Shown here: positions 16,783 through 25,649 of the stretch, piece after piece
Position numbering within the stretch: position 1 is the stretch's first letter
How the letters are laid out: each line of letters begins with the position of its first letter
NCBI GenBank assembly: GCA_014382695.1
Contig: JACNJF010000120.1
Span: forward strand, 1-44,686
DNA: 44,686 bases
Reading direction: 5' to 3'
Origin: Gammaproteobacteria bacterium
GTDB taxonomy: Bacteria; Pseudomonadota; Gammaproteobacteria; GCA-001735895
Notes under the pieces: model-generated
What the model saw: only the letters and a program-made list of their open reading frames with translations
The model's database searches: none
What the model was told of the DNA's origin: nothing
Translations under genes and position numbers: made by a program

Positions 16783-17796
16783 ATGAAGACATCGACCAAT
16801 GAAGCCAGCCAGTTGATTGACCGCTACGGACGCAAGATCGATTACATTCGACTGTCGGTAACCGATCGCTGTGATTTGCGCTGTGTCTATTGCATGTCAG
16901 AAGACATGCAATTTGTACCCCGCTCACAGTTACTGACACTGGAAGAAATCGAAGAAATTGCTTCCGCCTATGTAGAACTGGGGGTCACTAAAATCCGTAT
17001 CACCGGTGGTGAGCCTCTGGTTAGAAAAAATATCATCTCGCTATTTAACCGTCTTGGACAACTGGAGGGATTAAAGGATTTAACCATCACTACTAACGGC
17101 ACTCAATTACAGAAATATGCAGCAGACCTGAAAGCTGCCGGTGTGACGCGTATCAATATCAGTCTGGACACATTAAATCCCGAGCTGTTTCACACTATCA
17201 CCCGCAATGGTCAGATTGAAAAAACATTGCAGGGACTGGATGCAGCGATCCAGCAGGGCTTTAACAAGATTAAAATTAACAGCGTGATTCTGAAGGATCG
17301 AAACCATCATGAAGTCATCGATCTGGTCAACTTTGCCATTGAGCGTGGAATCGATGTCAGTTTCATCGAAAATATGCCGCTTGGCATCACCGGCGAGCAC
17401 AACCATCAGGGCAGCTATTATTCCAGCGATCAGATCGTGCAAGACCTGCGCCATCAATTCGAACTGATTCCCACCACCGAGCACACCGCAGGCCCGGCAA
17501 AATATTTTAGAATTCCACAGCACCCGCAAACCCGGGTCGGCCTCATATCTCCGCATAGTCATAATTTCTGCGACACCTGTAACCGGGTTCGCCTGACGGC
17601 TGAAGGACGCCTGTTACTGTGTCTCGGACAGGAGCATTCAGTCGATCTGAAAAAAGTGATTCGGGCAAATCCCGGTAATACGGAAATCCTTAAACAGGCC
17701 ATTATCAACTCACTCGATATCAAACCCAAAGGGCATGATTTCAATATCCACTCGAATGAAATCCTGTTACGCCATATGAACATGACCGGTGGATGA
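16783..17796 (+). CDS. moaA: GTP 3',8-cyclase, molybdenum cofactor biosynthesis
   Basis: This 337-residue radical-SAM enzyme makes 3',8-cH2GTP from GTP, the first step of molybdopterin synthesis. The N-terminal radical-SAM cluster is Cys30, Cys34, Cys37 (DRCDLRCVYCMSE). The second cluster is formed by CDTCNRVRLTAEGRLLLC near residue 265-280. The protein ends in the essential Gly-Gly of MoaA (MNMTGG). It is divergent from the FDH operon and six bases upstream of fdhD, so it appears dedicated to formate dehydrogenase maturation. Other moa/moe genes are not in the window. No clear Shine-Dalgarno site is seen. Confidence 0.95.
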   Translation: MKTSTNEASQLIDRYGRKIDYIRLSVTDRCDLRCVYCMSEDMQFVPRSQLLTLEEIEEIASAYVELGVTKIRITGGEPLVRKNIISLFNRLGQLEGLKDLTITTNGTQLQKYAADLKAAGVTRINISLDTLNPELFHTITRNGQIEKTLQGLDAAIQQGFNKIKINSVILKDRNHHEVIDLVNFAIERGIDVSFIENMPLGITGEHNHQGSYYSSDQIVQDLRHQFELIPTTEHTAGPAKYFRIPQHPQTRVGLISPHSHNFCDTCNRVRLTAEGRLLLCLGQEHSVDLKKVIRANPGNTEILKQAIINSLDIKPKGHDFNIHSNEILLRHMNMTGG

Positions 17797-17802
17797 TCAA
17801 AC

Positions 17803-18714
17803 GTGGATCAGCCAACCAGAGTTGAGCAACCCTATCGACCGGTAATGACCAATGCGGGTCTGGATAGCACCAGTGAAGTCATCGGACTGAATGAATTCAA
17901 CGAAGAGGTTAACGGCAATATTGCGGTAGAACGGGCTTTAACCATTTATCTGGACAAGCGCGAAATCGTTACTCTGATGACCCTCGGCAATCACCCTGAA
18001 CTGCTAATCCTGGGTTGGCTGCATAACCAGCGCATCGTACGCGACATCCACCAGCTGAAATCGATCCAGGTAGACTGGGAGACCGAATCGGTAGCGATCA
18101 CCACCCACAGCAAAGTCGATGATCTGGACAACAAGCTTAACCATAAAACCGTCACTACCGGCTGTGGTCAGGGTACTGTTTACGGTAATTTGATGGAGGA
18201 ACTGGATAAAATCAGACTGGCCCGTCCCAGACTCAAACAGTCGATGATCTACCAGCTGCTGGACACCCTTAACGCTCACAATGAAATCTACCAACGGGCC
18301 GGCGCGGTGCATGGTTGTGCGCTGTGCCAAAATACCCATATCGAACTATTCATTGAGGATGTCGGCAGACATAATGCGGTGGATGCCATTGCCGGTCACA
18401 TGTGGCTTAACCGCCTGAGCGGAGCCGATAAAGTTTTTTACACCACCGGTCGGCTGACTTCGGAAATGGTGATCAAGGTTGCTCTGATGGGCATACCGGT
18501 GCTGCTGTCCAGATCTGGAGCGACCCAGATGGGGCTCGATATCGCCAGAAAAATGGGCGTGGTACTGATTGCGCGAGCCAAGGGAAAGCACTTCATGGTG
18601 TATAACGGCCACCAGGATATTGACTTTGATGCGATCCCAGTCCGCCTGCCAGCATCGCAAAAACTGAATACACGTCAATCGGCAAAGATGGATCATGAGC
18701 AGCCTGCTGGATAA
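17803..18714 (+). CDS. fdhD: Formate dehydrogenase accessory sulfurtransferase FdhD
   Basis: This 303-residue cytoplasmic protein moves sulfur from IscS to the molybdenum cofactor of FDH, which is needed for activity. The conserved cysteine pair is in GAVHGCALC, and the downstream block FIEDVGRHNAVDAIAGHMW and LTSEMVIKVALMGIPVLLSRS are FdhD signatures. The start is GTG (17803), six bases after the moaA stop. The first 35 residues are extra and non-conserved. The gene overlaps the following regulator gene by 20 bases, so all three genes form one operon. A further cysteine in TTGCGQG (near residue 123) is common in the family. Confidence 0.95.
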   Translation: MDQPTRVEQPYRPVMTNAGLDSTSEVIGLNEFNEEVNGNIAVERALTIYLDKREIVTLMTLGNHPELLILGWLHNQRIVRDIHQLKSIQVDWETESVAITTHSKVDDLDNKLNHKTVTTGCGQGTVYGNLMEELDKIRLARPRLKQSMIYQLLDTLNAHNEIYQRAGAVHGCALCQNTHIELFIEDVGRHNAVDAIAGHMWLNRLSGADKVFYTTGRLTSEMVIKVALMGIPVLLSRSGATQMGLDIARKMGVVLIARAKGKHFMVYNGHQDIDFDAIPVRLPASQKLNTRQSAKMDHEQPAG

Positions 18715-19609
18715 TCAGATCGATGTCTTTATGAGCGTCAGACAGGTTTCAAACTACCTGCATCTGAATGAAAAAAAGATCTATACGATGGTCAATGAAG
18801 GGCAGATACCAGCGACCAAAATCACCGGCAAATGGATGTTTCCGAAAGAACTGATCGATAAATGGATGCTCGATTCCACCCATAATGGACTGTTGCATGA
18901 CCGCCTGATCATCGCCGGCAGTGACGACCCACTACTGTATCGGGTTATTCTCGGGTATACCGAAACGCTCGGCAGCAAGGCACTCATCAGCTATTCGTCG
19001 ACCGGTACCCGGCCCGGCCTTAAACTATTGAATGCCGGCAAGATCGATGCCTGCTGCATTCACTGGGGTCCGGAAAAGGAAAGCTTCCGGCGTCACCCTT
19101 CCCTGTTACAGCAATATACCCGGCATCATGACTGGGTCATGATTCGTGCCTTCAAGCGTGAACAGGGACTGCTATACAAAGCGGCTTTACTCGAGGCTTC
19201 TCCTGAAATACCGGAAATATTTGAATCGAAATACCGTTGGTCAGTGCGCCAGGAAGGCTCCGGCTCACGTCGCTTTTTGATGGAAACCTTAAGCCGGTAT
19301 GGACTCAATTCCGATCAGTTAAATGTCACCACAACCTCACTATCAGAACGTGAAGCCGCCGCCTCTATTGTGATGCAAAAAACCGATATTGCCTCTGGAA
19401 CCCGAGCCATCGCACGCGAATTCGGTCTGGATTTTATCAGTCTGGGCTGGGAAGCCTTCGATTTCGTTATTCCTCGCAATATCTGGTTTCGCCATTTATT
19501 TCAGAATCTGATTGTCAATATTAAATCTGACAGTGGACAGCAAACAGCACTAAGACTGGGTGGCTATGACTTTGCTCAGTGCGGCGACCTGATGTGGGGG
19601 GATGATTGA
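18695..19609 (+). CDS. HTH (excisionase-type) regulator with periplasmic-binding-like sensor domain
   Basis: This 304-residue protein begins with a short winged helix-turn-helix of the excisionase/MerR-like type (about residues 10-60: MSVRQVSNYLHLNEKKIYTMV ... ITGKWMFPKELIDKWM, split here). A PBP-superfamily domain (about 70-290) follows that resembles molybdate/tungstate-binding proteins but has no signal peptide, so it acts in the cytoplasm. Conserved features include SYSSTGTRPGLKLLNAGKIDACCIHWG and EGSGSRRFLMETL blocks. The family is typically found beside molybdoenzyme and Moco genes. It overlaps fdhD by 20 bases. It probably senses oxyanion or cofactor status and controls moaA-fdhD or the FDH operon (inference). 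Confidence 0.85.
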   Translation: MSSLLDNQIDVFMSVRQVSNYLHLNEKKIYTMVNEGQIPATKITGKWMFPKELIDKWMLDSTHNGLLHDRLIIAGSDDPLLYRVILGYTETLGSKALISYSSTGTRPGLKLLNAGKIDACCIHWGPEKESFRRHPSLLQQYTRHHDWVMIRAFKREQGLLYKAALLEASPEIPEIFESKYRWSVRQEGSGSRRFLMETLSRYGLNSDQLNVTTTSLSEREAAASIVMQKTDIASGTRAIAREFGLDFISLGWEAFDFVIPRNIWFRHLFQNLIVNIKSDSGQQTALRLGGYDFAQCGDLMWGDD

Positions 19610-19645
19610 AGCTGAACTCAAACACATTGGTAAATCTGCTCTAAG

Positions 19646-21515
19646 TCAGCCGCACGCTACCTGATTGCACCCATTATCCTGGGCCTGATACAGCGCATCA
19701 TCCACCTGACGATACATCTCATCCTCTATTGCTGAGTGAGTACCACTCGATTGATGTGTTTTCATATCGATCGACACAGTCAGATAAGCAGAAGCCTTGT
19801 TAAATCCATGCTCTATCTGCAGGTCCTCAACCGCCTTGCGTAGCTTTTCGGCAATCTTTAACGCGTCTTCACTGCTATCGACTGACACAATCACTGCAAA
19901 TTCCTCCCCTGCCTATGCGGAAGGCAAAATCATCCGCACGTCGCACGGTCTGTTTGAAAGCACTGGAGACTGCCTGCAACGCAACATCACCCTGCTGTTG
20001 TCCGTAGTTATCGTTATAGGGTTTGAAGTAATCAACATTGATAATCATCAGCGCAATCGTTTTATTAGCCCGTTCGGCACGAGCCAGTTCACTCGGAAAC
20101 ACCGAGTTAAAATGCCGACGATTATATAAAGACGTCAGGCCATCGGTGATGGATAGTTCTTCAGCGCGTTTTTTATCACTGATATCCTGGCGGATAGCGG
20201 TGTAGCCGGTAATACTCCCCTGCTCATCAAACACTGGCGAGATGTAAGCCTGTACCCAGTAATAATCGCCATTTTTTTTACGGTTCTTGATTTCTCCGTG
20301 CCAGGTTTTGCCCTGAGAGATACTGCTCCACAACTCGGTATAAATGGAATCTGGCATGTCGCTATGGCGCAGAATGCGGTGACTGCTAGCAATCAGTTCA
20401 GCGCGACTGTATCCTGATACTTCACAGAAAGCATCGCTGGTATAGGGAATAAGGCCAGCACGGTCAGTCGAAGAAGTGATGACGTATTTATCGACGATGC
20501 CAACATAGTTAACCAGCTGTTGATTGGTCTGCTCGAGTCGTTGATGCGTGTCACTGAGTAATTTTTCTGCCTCAATACGTTTATCGATTTCACGCGATAA
20601 GCGCCGGTTCCAGATTAGAATAAACAGAACAATCAGAAATACTACGGCAAGGATTTTCCACATCAGTACATAATCAAAACCAAGTTCATAGCGAAGTTTT
20701 ATCCAGTTATGGTAGATCTGGTCATGCTCTTCCTCGGTGATCGAGTCGAGTGCCTTTTGCAATATCGGTATAAACTCTGGCCAGTCCTTTCTGACCGCCA
20801 TCGACAGTTCATATCGATACGGGGTTTCACCGGAAATCTTGATATTGGTTAGGCCTTCACGTTTTATAACTTCGTTGACCGTAGCAATATTGCCGATATA
20901 GGCATAAACCTTACCGTGCGAGAGCGCATCCAGAGCATCGGCTACATTTTCGGCTAGCAACAGCTTGAGTTCTGGATGGTTTTTCTACAGCAAGTCCTGG
21001 GTTGCATAGCCTCGCACCACCGCAACGGTTTCATTTTTGAGGTCCTTGATTCCATTCACATTAGAGATCTGATCACTGGTGACTATAACCATCGGAAAGG
21101 AAAGATAGGGCTCGGTAAAATTGACATACTCACGGCGCTGTTCGGTGGACACCACGCAGGAATACATATCGAGCTCCCGACTCTGGACTGACTCAACAAC
21201 CGCTCACCACGGTTTGCTTTTCTCAACCTCGAACTGGATACCGAGTTTATGACTCATCAGCGCGATATATTCGGCCGCCATGCCGACATAGTTTTTATCC
21301 TTATCGATGTACTCGAAGGGTGACCAGTCGATATCAACCGCAAGACGAATCGTAGGATGTTCACTTAACCATTGGCGTTCATCATCATCTAAATCTAACG
21401 CTAGCGATGATGTAAACGCCACAACAGTATTCGAAAAAATAAGCAGTAAAAGTGGAAGCAGAACTGGAAACTGGCGTCTCCAGGTAAATATTTTTGCAGT
21501 CAAACAGTAATCCAT
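19646..21515 (-). pseudogene. Broken sensor diguanylate cyclase (SBP_bac_3 - PAS - GGDEF)
   Basis: Read through, this is one protein of about 620 residues. It has a signal peptide, a periplasmic solute-binding family 3 domain, a transmembrane helix (FDYVLMWKILAVVFLIVLF), a short coiled coil, a PAS domain and a C-terminal GGDEF domain. Three lesions interrupt it. There is an in-frame TGA after KSKPW (21204-21206) and an in-frame TAG after TQDLL (20985-20987). A single extra base at about 19910 breaks the active-site motif: removing it restores GGEEF followed by AVIVSVDSSED in frame. Both stops fall inside otherwise well-conserved family sequence, so the frames belong together. It is probably a recently inactivated c-di-GMP synthase gene. 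Sequencing error is a weaker explanation for three separate defects. Confidence 0.85.
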
Positions 21516-21725
21516 GAATTTTCCAGACTGTTATTAGAACTATCTTCAGCTCCCTGAATAGCACATTAGAAAAGGGAAATGTTTGATGCTTAACAACGAG
21601 TTACGTATAGATCACAATAAACACAATAAGTGGATACCAGAAAAGTGCCTCACCGCCTGCTGGGCAGGAATAAACCCTGATGAGAGATCTGAGTTTGTCC
21701 GAGCATATTTGATCAGACGGTTAAA

Positions 21726-21758
21726 AGCTTCTCGGAAACCTCCTGTTCCCGAGAAGCT
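21726..21758 (-). terminator. Intrinsic terminator of the sulfur-globule-like gene
   Basis: A 10-base perfect stem (agcttctcgg / ccgagaagct) with a 13-base loop lies 10 bases past the stop codon of the minus-strand Gly/Tyr-rich gene. The stem runs into a short T-stretch on the minus strand (agctttta). Partial pairing inside the loop (gaa / ttc) can lengthen the stem. Confidence 0.75.
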
Positions 21759-21767
21759 GAAAAGGAT

Positions 21768-22247
21768 CTATTTGGCCGGAGCAGCAGTTGCCGGAGCGGC
21801 AGGATAACCGTAACCTCCCCAGAAGGGATTGCTGCCGTATCCATTCCCACCATAAGGGTAGCCACGGTAGCCCCAGCCGTTATTATCGTAGCTGTTGTAG
21901 TAAGTGTTACCATAACCGTCTCCATAATAACGACCACCACCGTAACCGTTACCATAACCATTTCCGTACCAGTCGGTATCAGCGTCCATATTGGCGTCCA
22001 TATCGCCTTTGGCACGCCCTTTAAAGCTCATATTAAAGTCCATTTCTCCATCACCGCTACCTCGACCTTTACCACGCCCTGAACCACGACTATCTCCGTA
22101 GTAATTACCGTAGGCATTGCCATATCCAGAACCGTCCCCGTAATATCTGCCAGTTCCATATCCACTACTATTATTGTCGTCGCCCCAGAAAGCTAGAGCC
22201 GAGGTTGTTAGTAATAATGATGCGGCTGCTGTTAATAGCATTTTCAT
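21768..22247 (-). CDS. Secreted Gly/Tyr-rich protein resembling sulfur globule proteins
   Basis: This 159-residue protein has a clean Sec signal peptide (MKMLLTAAASLLLTTSALA, cleavage before Phe20). The mature part is very rich in Gly, Tyr, Asn and Asp, with repeated RYYGDG, GYGNGYG and GNxYYN units, and a central block GEMDFNMSFKGRAKGDMDAN. This combination, including the DFxMSF block, resembles sulfur globule envelope proteins and their relatives in sulfur-oxidising Gammaproteobacteria. These coat periplasmic sulfur inclusions. The start at 22247 has ggagg nine bases upstream, and an in-frame extension to 22289 is rejected. Low-complexity composition limits certainty. A general structural or cell-surface glycine-rich protein is the alternative. 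Confidence 0.7.
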   Translation of the reverse strand: MKMLLTAAASLLLTTSALAFWGDDNNSSGYGTGRYYGDGSGYGNAYGNYYGDSRGSGRGKGRGSGDGEMDFNMSFKGRAKGDMDANMDADTDWYGNGYGNGYGGGRYYGDGYGNTYYNSYDNNGWGYRGYPYGGNGYGSNPFWGGYGYPAAPATAAPAK

Positions 22248-22451
22248 GAGATTAATCCTCCAGATTAAAGATAAATTAACGCTTACCACAAAAAATATAT
22301 AAATTCGGGCTCAGCTTTTCAACCGTTTTGTAGCTGGATCGCAAAAAATATTTTTCCTATAAAAAAGAAGGCTGTTGAACGGAGTGACGAGGTGACGCTG
22401 AAGTCCTTAGCGGCGCAGTTTAAACGCTATCCAGAGATTACTGTAATCAAT

Positions 22452-23135
22452 TTACGCCTTATAGGCCGGCTGCTGCACAATACGTTGCAGGGCAGCATTA
22501 AATTCTGTCGAGCCCAGCACGGATTCATTCTTCAGACGTCTTAACTCATCCAGCTCTTTTAACAGATAGCCTTTCATATCGTTGTCGTGCGGTTTATTGG
22601 CTAGACTGATTTTATCCGTCAGGACTTCGATAAAGGTTCTAAAGGCTTTTTTATCCGGCGAGGCATGGATAAATTCGAGAATTGGAGCCTTTCCATAATG
22701 GCTATAGAATATCAGCCGATGAGTGGATTTTTTCCAGCCAATCAGCAGCGCCGTGAGGCTGCCTGAAAGGTTAACCAGCGCAAGGCTGACAGAGAAAATC
22801 TGCAAGTTCTGGTTGTCCCGTATATCACTGATGATCAGTACAACAGCAATCACCAGCATCAACGCAGCACCGATAAACCAGTTGTAGGCATAGTTAACCT
22901 GGCATTCCGGGCTGGTATTCAAATAACTCAGATTGATCCGGAATTTCTTTTTCCCGGCATTTTTGAACTGTACCTTCTGGTAGCACTGGCGATTATTAAA
23001 AATCATGAATTCGCGTTGTTCCTGCTTTAGCCAGCTGCTTTGCTTTAACTCCAGGTTAACCAGTTGAACTTTGATCCGCTCTTCATCGGTAAACTCGGTA
23101 ATATCTTCATCGGTACTAAGTATTATTTTTTCCAT
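22452..23135 (-). CDS. Two-helix membrane protein with SHOCT-like C-terminus
   Basis: This is a 227-residue protein I cannot assign by function. Residues 1-80 are polar and presumably cytoplasmic. Two hydrophobic helices follow (about 84-103 and 112-133), then a cytoplasmic tail. The end (about 190-220, LLKELDELRRLKNESVLGSTEFNAALQRIV divided as LKELDELRRLKNESVLGS and TEFNAALQRIV) looks like a SHOCT motif, a short oligomerisation-like module found at the C-terminus of many unrelated proteins. The ATG at 23135 has agga upstream. The longer reading to 23246 is unlikely. The neighbours are a sulfur-globule-like gene and a divergent DUF599 gene, which give no clear clue. Confidence 0.65.
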   Translation of the reverse strand: MEKIILSTDEDITEFTDEERIKVQLVNLELKQSSWLKQEQREFMIFNNRQCYQKVQFKNAGKKKFRINLSYLNTSPECQVNYAYNWFIGAALMLVIAVVLIISDIRDNQNLQIFSVSLALVNLSGSLTALLIGWKKSTHRLIFYSHYGKAPILEFIHASPDKKAFRTFIEVLTDKISLANKPHDNDMKGYLLKELDELRRLKNESVLGSTEFNAALQRIVQQPAYKA

Positions 23136-23353
23136 TGACTGTCGTCCTGTGGATTTATGAGTATATGATGCCATCATATCTTTATGGGAATTAATTCCCA
23201 ATTGAATAATCCTATGACAACCCTCTACACGAATAGCTTTTACCAATCACCTCAGCCGTACCAGGCGCTGGCGTTTAATTCCGATAATTCCCGCCGCTTG
23301 CTTTGCCACACCACTCTGTTAAATTAAGTTCGATCATCCAGACACCCAACGAT

Positions 23354-24067
23354 ATGACTGAGCTTTCTGCTGCCCTCAACACCCACTGGGAAAATATTTT
23401 AGCCGTGAGCTGGTTTCTGCTCTGCTTCAAGGGCTATAGCCTGTACGCCAACCGTGCTGCACAGCATGTCAATTGCCTCGCCAGTGAAATGCATCAATAC
23501 CGGGTTGAATGGATGAAACGCATGTTGACACGCGAAAACCGCATCGCTGATACCAGTACCATCGCTAACCTGGAACGCAGCGTCGCTTTTTTTGCCTCCA
23601 CCACGTTGCTGATACTGGCCGGCCTGATCACCGTGGTGGGTTCCACCCAAAAAGCAATCGATGTCATCTCCGATATTCCTTTCGCCAGCCAGGCAACCAC
23701 CGCGGAATGGGAATTGAAGCTGCTGTTGATGGTGATACTATTTATATTTGCCTTTTTCAAGTTCACCTGGAGTCTGCGTCAGTACGGCTTTGCATCGGTG
23801 ATGATCGGCGGCGCGCCCTTGCCCACCGATGCGATGGTTAACCAGGCGCGCACTGCCTACGCACTTCGCATTTCGAATACCATGTCACTCGCTGCAGGCA
23901 ATTTTAATACCGGACTGCGTACCTATTATTTCAGCATGGCGGTACTGGGCTGGTTTATCAATCCGTGGATATTCATGGGGCTAAGTACACTGATCATGTT
24001 GATCCTGTATCGACGCGAATTTAAATCACGCACGCTCGCTGAAATGCTGATGAGTCGCTCGGAATAA
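23354..24067 (+). CDS. DUF599 family membrane protein
   Basis: This is a 237-residue inner-membrane protein with about four to five hydrophobic segments (near residues 10-30, 75-95, 120-150 and 185-220). It matches DUF599, recognised from the N-terminal WFLLCFKGYSLYANRAA region, VEWMKRMLTRENRIADTSTI, and a late block LAAGNFNTGLRTYYFSMAVLGWF. Function is unknown. The ATG encoding MTELSAALN is preferred over a TTG at 23303. No good ribosome binding site is seen. It is divergent from the SHOCT-type gene and not part of an evident operon. Confidence 0.75.
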   Translation: MTELSAALNTHWENILAVSWFLLCFKGYSLYANRAAQHVNCLASEMHQYRVEWMKRMLTRENRIADTSTIANLERSVAFFASTTLLILAGLITVVGSTQKAIDVISDIPFASQATTAEWELKLLLMVILFIFAFFKFTWSLRQYGFASVMIGGAPLPTDAMVNQARTAYALRISNTMSLAAGNFNTGLRTYYFSMAVLGWFINPWIFMGLSTLIMLILYRREFKSRTLAEMLMSRSE

Positions 24068-24326
24068 TTGGCCATTACCAAAACCTTCATCACAAGCTCA
24101 GCAACATTTTATTCGCTATAATTTTTTGTAATAACGACCCCATCAGGTGATACTAACTACAACCGTTAAAAATAAATACTCAGCTGACGGTTTTGCATAA
24201 AGCTGCATCAGGCTTATGGTTAGATTGATTGGGTATTTTTCAGTGCACTAATGCTTTGCAATATTTCATAGCAAGCAGTCGCCACAGCGACCTTTTATTT
24301 AAACCTTTTATAAAGATAAATAAATC

Positions 24327-25616
24327 ATGAATAGTTCAGCAACTAAAGATCACTCTATCCCTCTCTCTGCCGCCCTGATGAACGTGCCCAAATCGGCCAC
24401 CCTCGCGATCAATGAAAAGAGTAGCCAGCTTCAACGAGAAGGCAGAGATATCATCCGCCTGGGACTCGGCCAGTCACCCTTTCCGGTTCCCGAGATTATG
24501 GTAAACTCACTCAAAGCCTATGCCAGTGCCAAGGATTATATGGCGGTGCAGGGGTATCTACCGTTACGTGAAGCGATTAGCTCTTTCGTCAATCGCACCG
24601 AGAAGCTACAGCGCAAGGCAGAAGATATCATCATTGGACCTGGCACCAAGGAATTACTGTTCGGGGTGCAGATGGTACTCGACTGTGATCTGGTGCTACC
24701 GTCACCGAGCTGGGTTTCCTACGAACCGCAGGCCCGGCTACTGGGTAAAAAGGTGCACTGGCTGCCCTGCCAGGCCGAACATGGCTGGAAATTAACCGCT
24801 GAAACCCTGGAGCAGCATTGCCGGCAACACACTACCCGTAAACAGTTATTAATCTTAAACAGCCCCAACAACCCGAGTGGCGCCTGCTTTACCCAACAGG
24901 AGCTACAGGCACTGGCTGCAGTCGCGGCTAAATATCAGATCTATATCGTATCGGATGAAATCTATTCGGAACTGCACTTTGAGGGCGAGCATATTTCGAT
25001 CGCCCGCTACTACCCGGAAGGTACGATCATCAGTAACGGCATCAGTAAATGGGCTGGAGCCGGTGGCTGGCGACTGGGCTTTTTCAGTTTCCCTGCCAGT
25101 TTAAAACCCGTATTAAACCTGATGGTGGTGCTGGCGAGTGAAACCTTCACTTCGGTCAGTGCACCGATACAGATGGCCTCGATATGCGCGTTTGAAGATT
25201 CCACAGCACTGCTCGATTATATTCATGCCAGCCGCAAAATCATGCACAGCATTGGCACAATCTTCAGCCGTTTTCTGCAACAGCAAAACATACCGGTAGT
25301 CGCACCGGATGGCGGGTTTTACTGTCTGGCAGACTTTGCCCCGTTTCAGCAAAAGCTGGCCGCCAAAGGCATCGACAACGCTAAACAGCTAGCCGAGCAA
25401 TTACTGCAACACACCGGTGTAGCAGGCCTGCCAGGGAAAGACTTTGGGCTCCAGCAGGGGTTACTGATGCGTCTGGCACTGGTTGATTTTGAGAGTAGCG
25501 CATTACTGAAACGCGTGATAGATAACCCGGATCTGGTGCTCGATGAAAACACGCCAGAACTGCACAGACTGTTTACCGCACCGCAACGCATGGGTGACTG
25601 GCTGAACAGCCTGTAG
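24327..25616 (+). CDS. Class I/II PLP-dependent aminotransferase
   Basis: This 429-residue fold-type I aminotransferase has its PLP lysine at Lys241 (SNGISKWAGAGGWRLGF), the cofactor aspartate and tyrosine in VSDEIYSELHF (Asp210, Tyr213), and the substrate-carboxylate arginine in WRLGF. The NSPNNPSG motif (residues 178-185) is the aspartate-aminotransferase family signature. Specificity cannot be read. The family includes aspartate, aromatic and branched-chain transaminases. It ends 33 bases before an NAD-glutamate dehydrogenase on the same strand. The pair could couple amino-acid deamination to 2-oxoglutarate/glutamate recycling (inference). The C-terminal 30 residues (from about 400) extend past the usual domain. 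Confidence 0.88.
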   Translation: MNSSATKDHSIPLSAALMNVPKSATLAINEKSSQLQREGRDIIRLGLGQSPFPVPEIMVNSLKAYASAKDYMAVQGYLPLREAISSFVNRTEKLQRKAEDIIIGPGTKELLFGVQMVLDCDLVLPSPSWVSYEPQARLLGKKVHWLPCQAEHGWKLTAETLEQHCRQHTTRKQLLILNSPNNPSGACFTQQELQALAAVAAKYQIYIVSDEIYSELHFEGEHISIARYYPEGTIISNGISKWAGAGGWRLGFFSFPASLKPVLNLMVVLASETFTSVSAPIQMASICAFEDSTALLDYIHASRKIMHSIGTIFSRFLQQQNIPVVAPDGGFYCLADFAPFQQKLAAKGIDNAKQLAEQLLQHTGVAGLPGKDFGLQQGLLMRLALVDFESSALLKRVIDNPDLVLDENTPELHRLFTAPQRMGDWLNSL

Positions 25617-25649
25617 CAGAACACTTTTAACAATAGTTGGCGTACAAAC

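Noticed and set aside
20985-21206. Stop-codon recoding (for example selenocysteine at the TGA) in the GGDEF sensor gene
   Set aside because: The gene has both a TGA and a TAG plus a frameshift, no catalytic residue is expected at those positions, and the FDH in this window uses cysteine rather than selenocysteine.
21586-21807. Plus-strand frame of about 73 codons with a possible ribosome binding site
   Set aside because: It runs through the terminator hairpin at 21726-21758 and overlaps the 3' end of the minus-strand secreted protein gene, and it has no recognisable family features.
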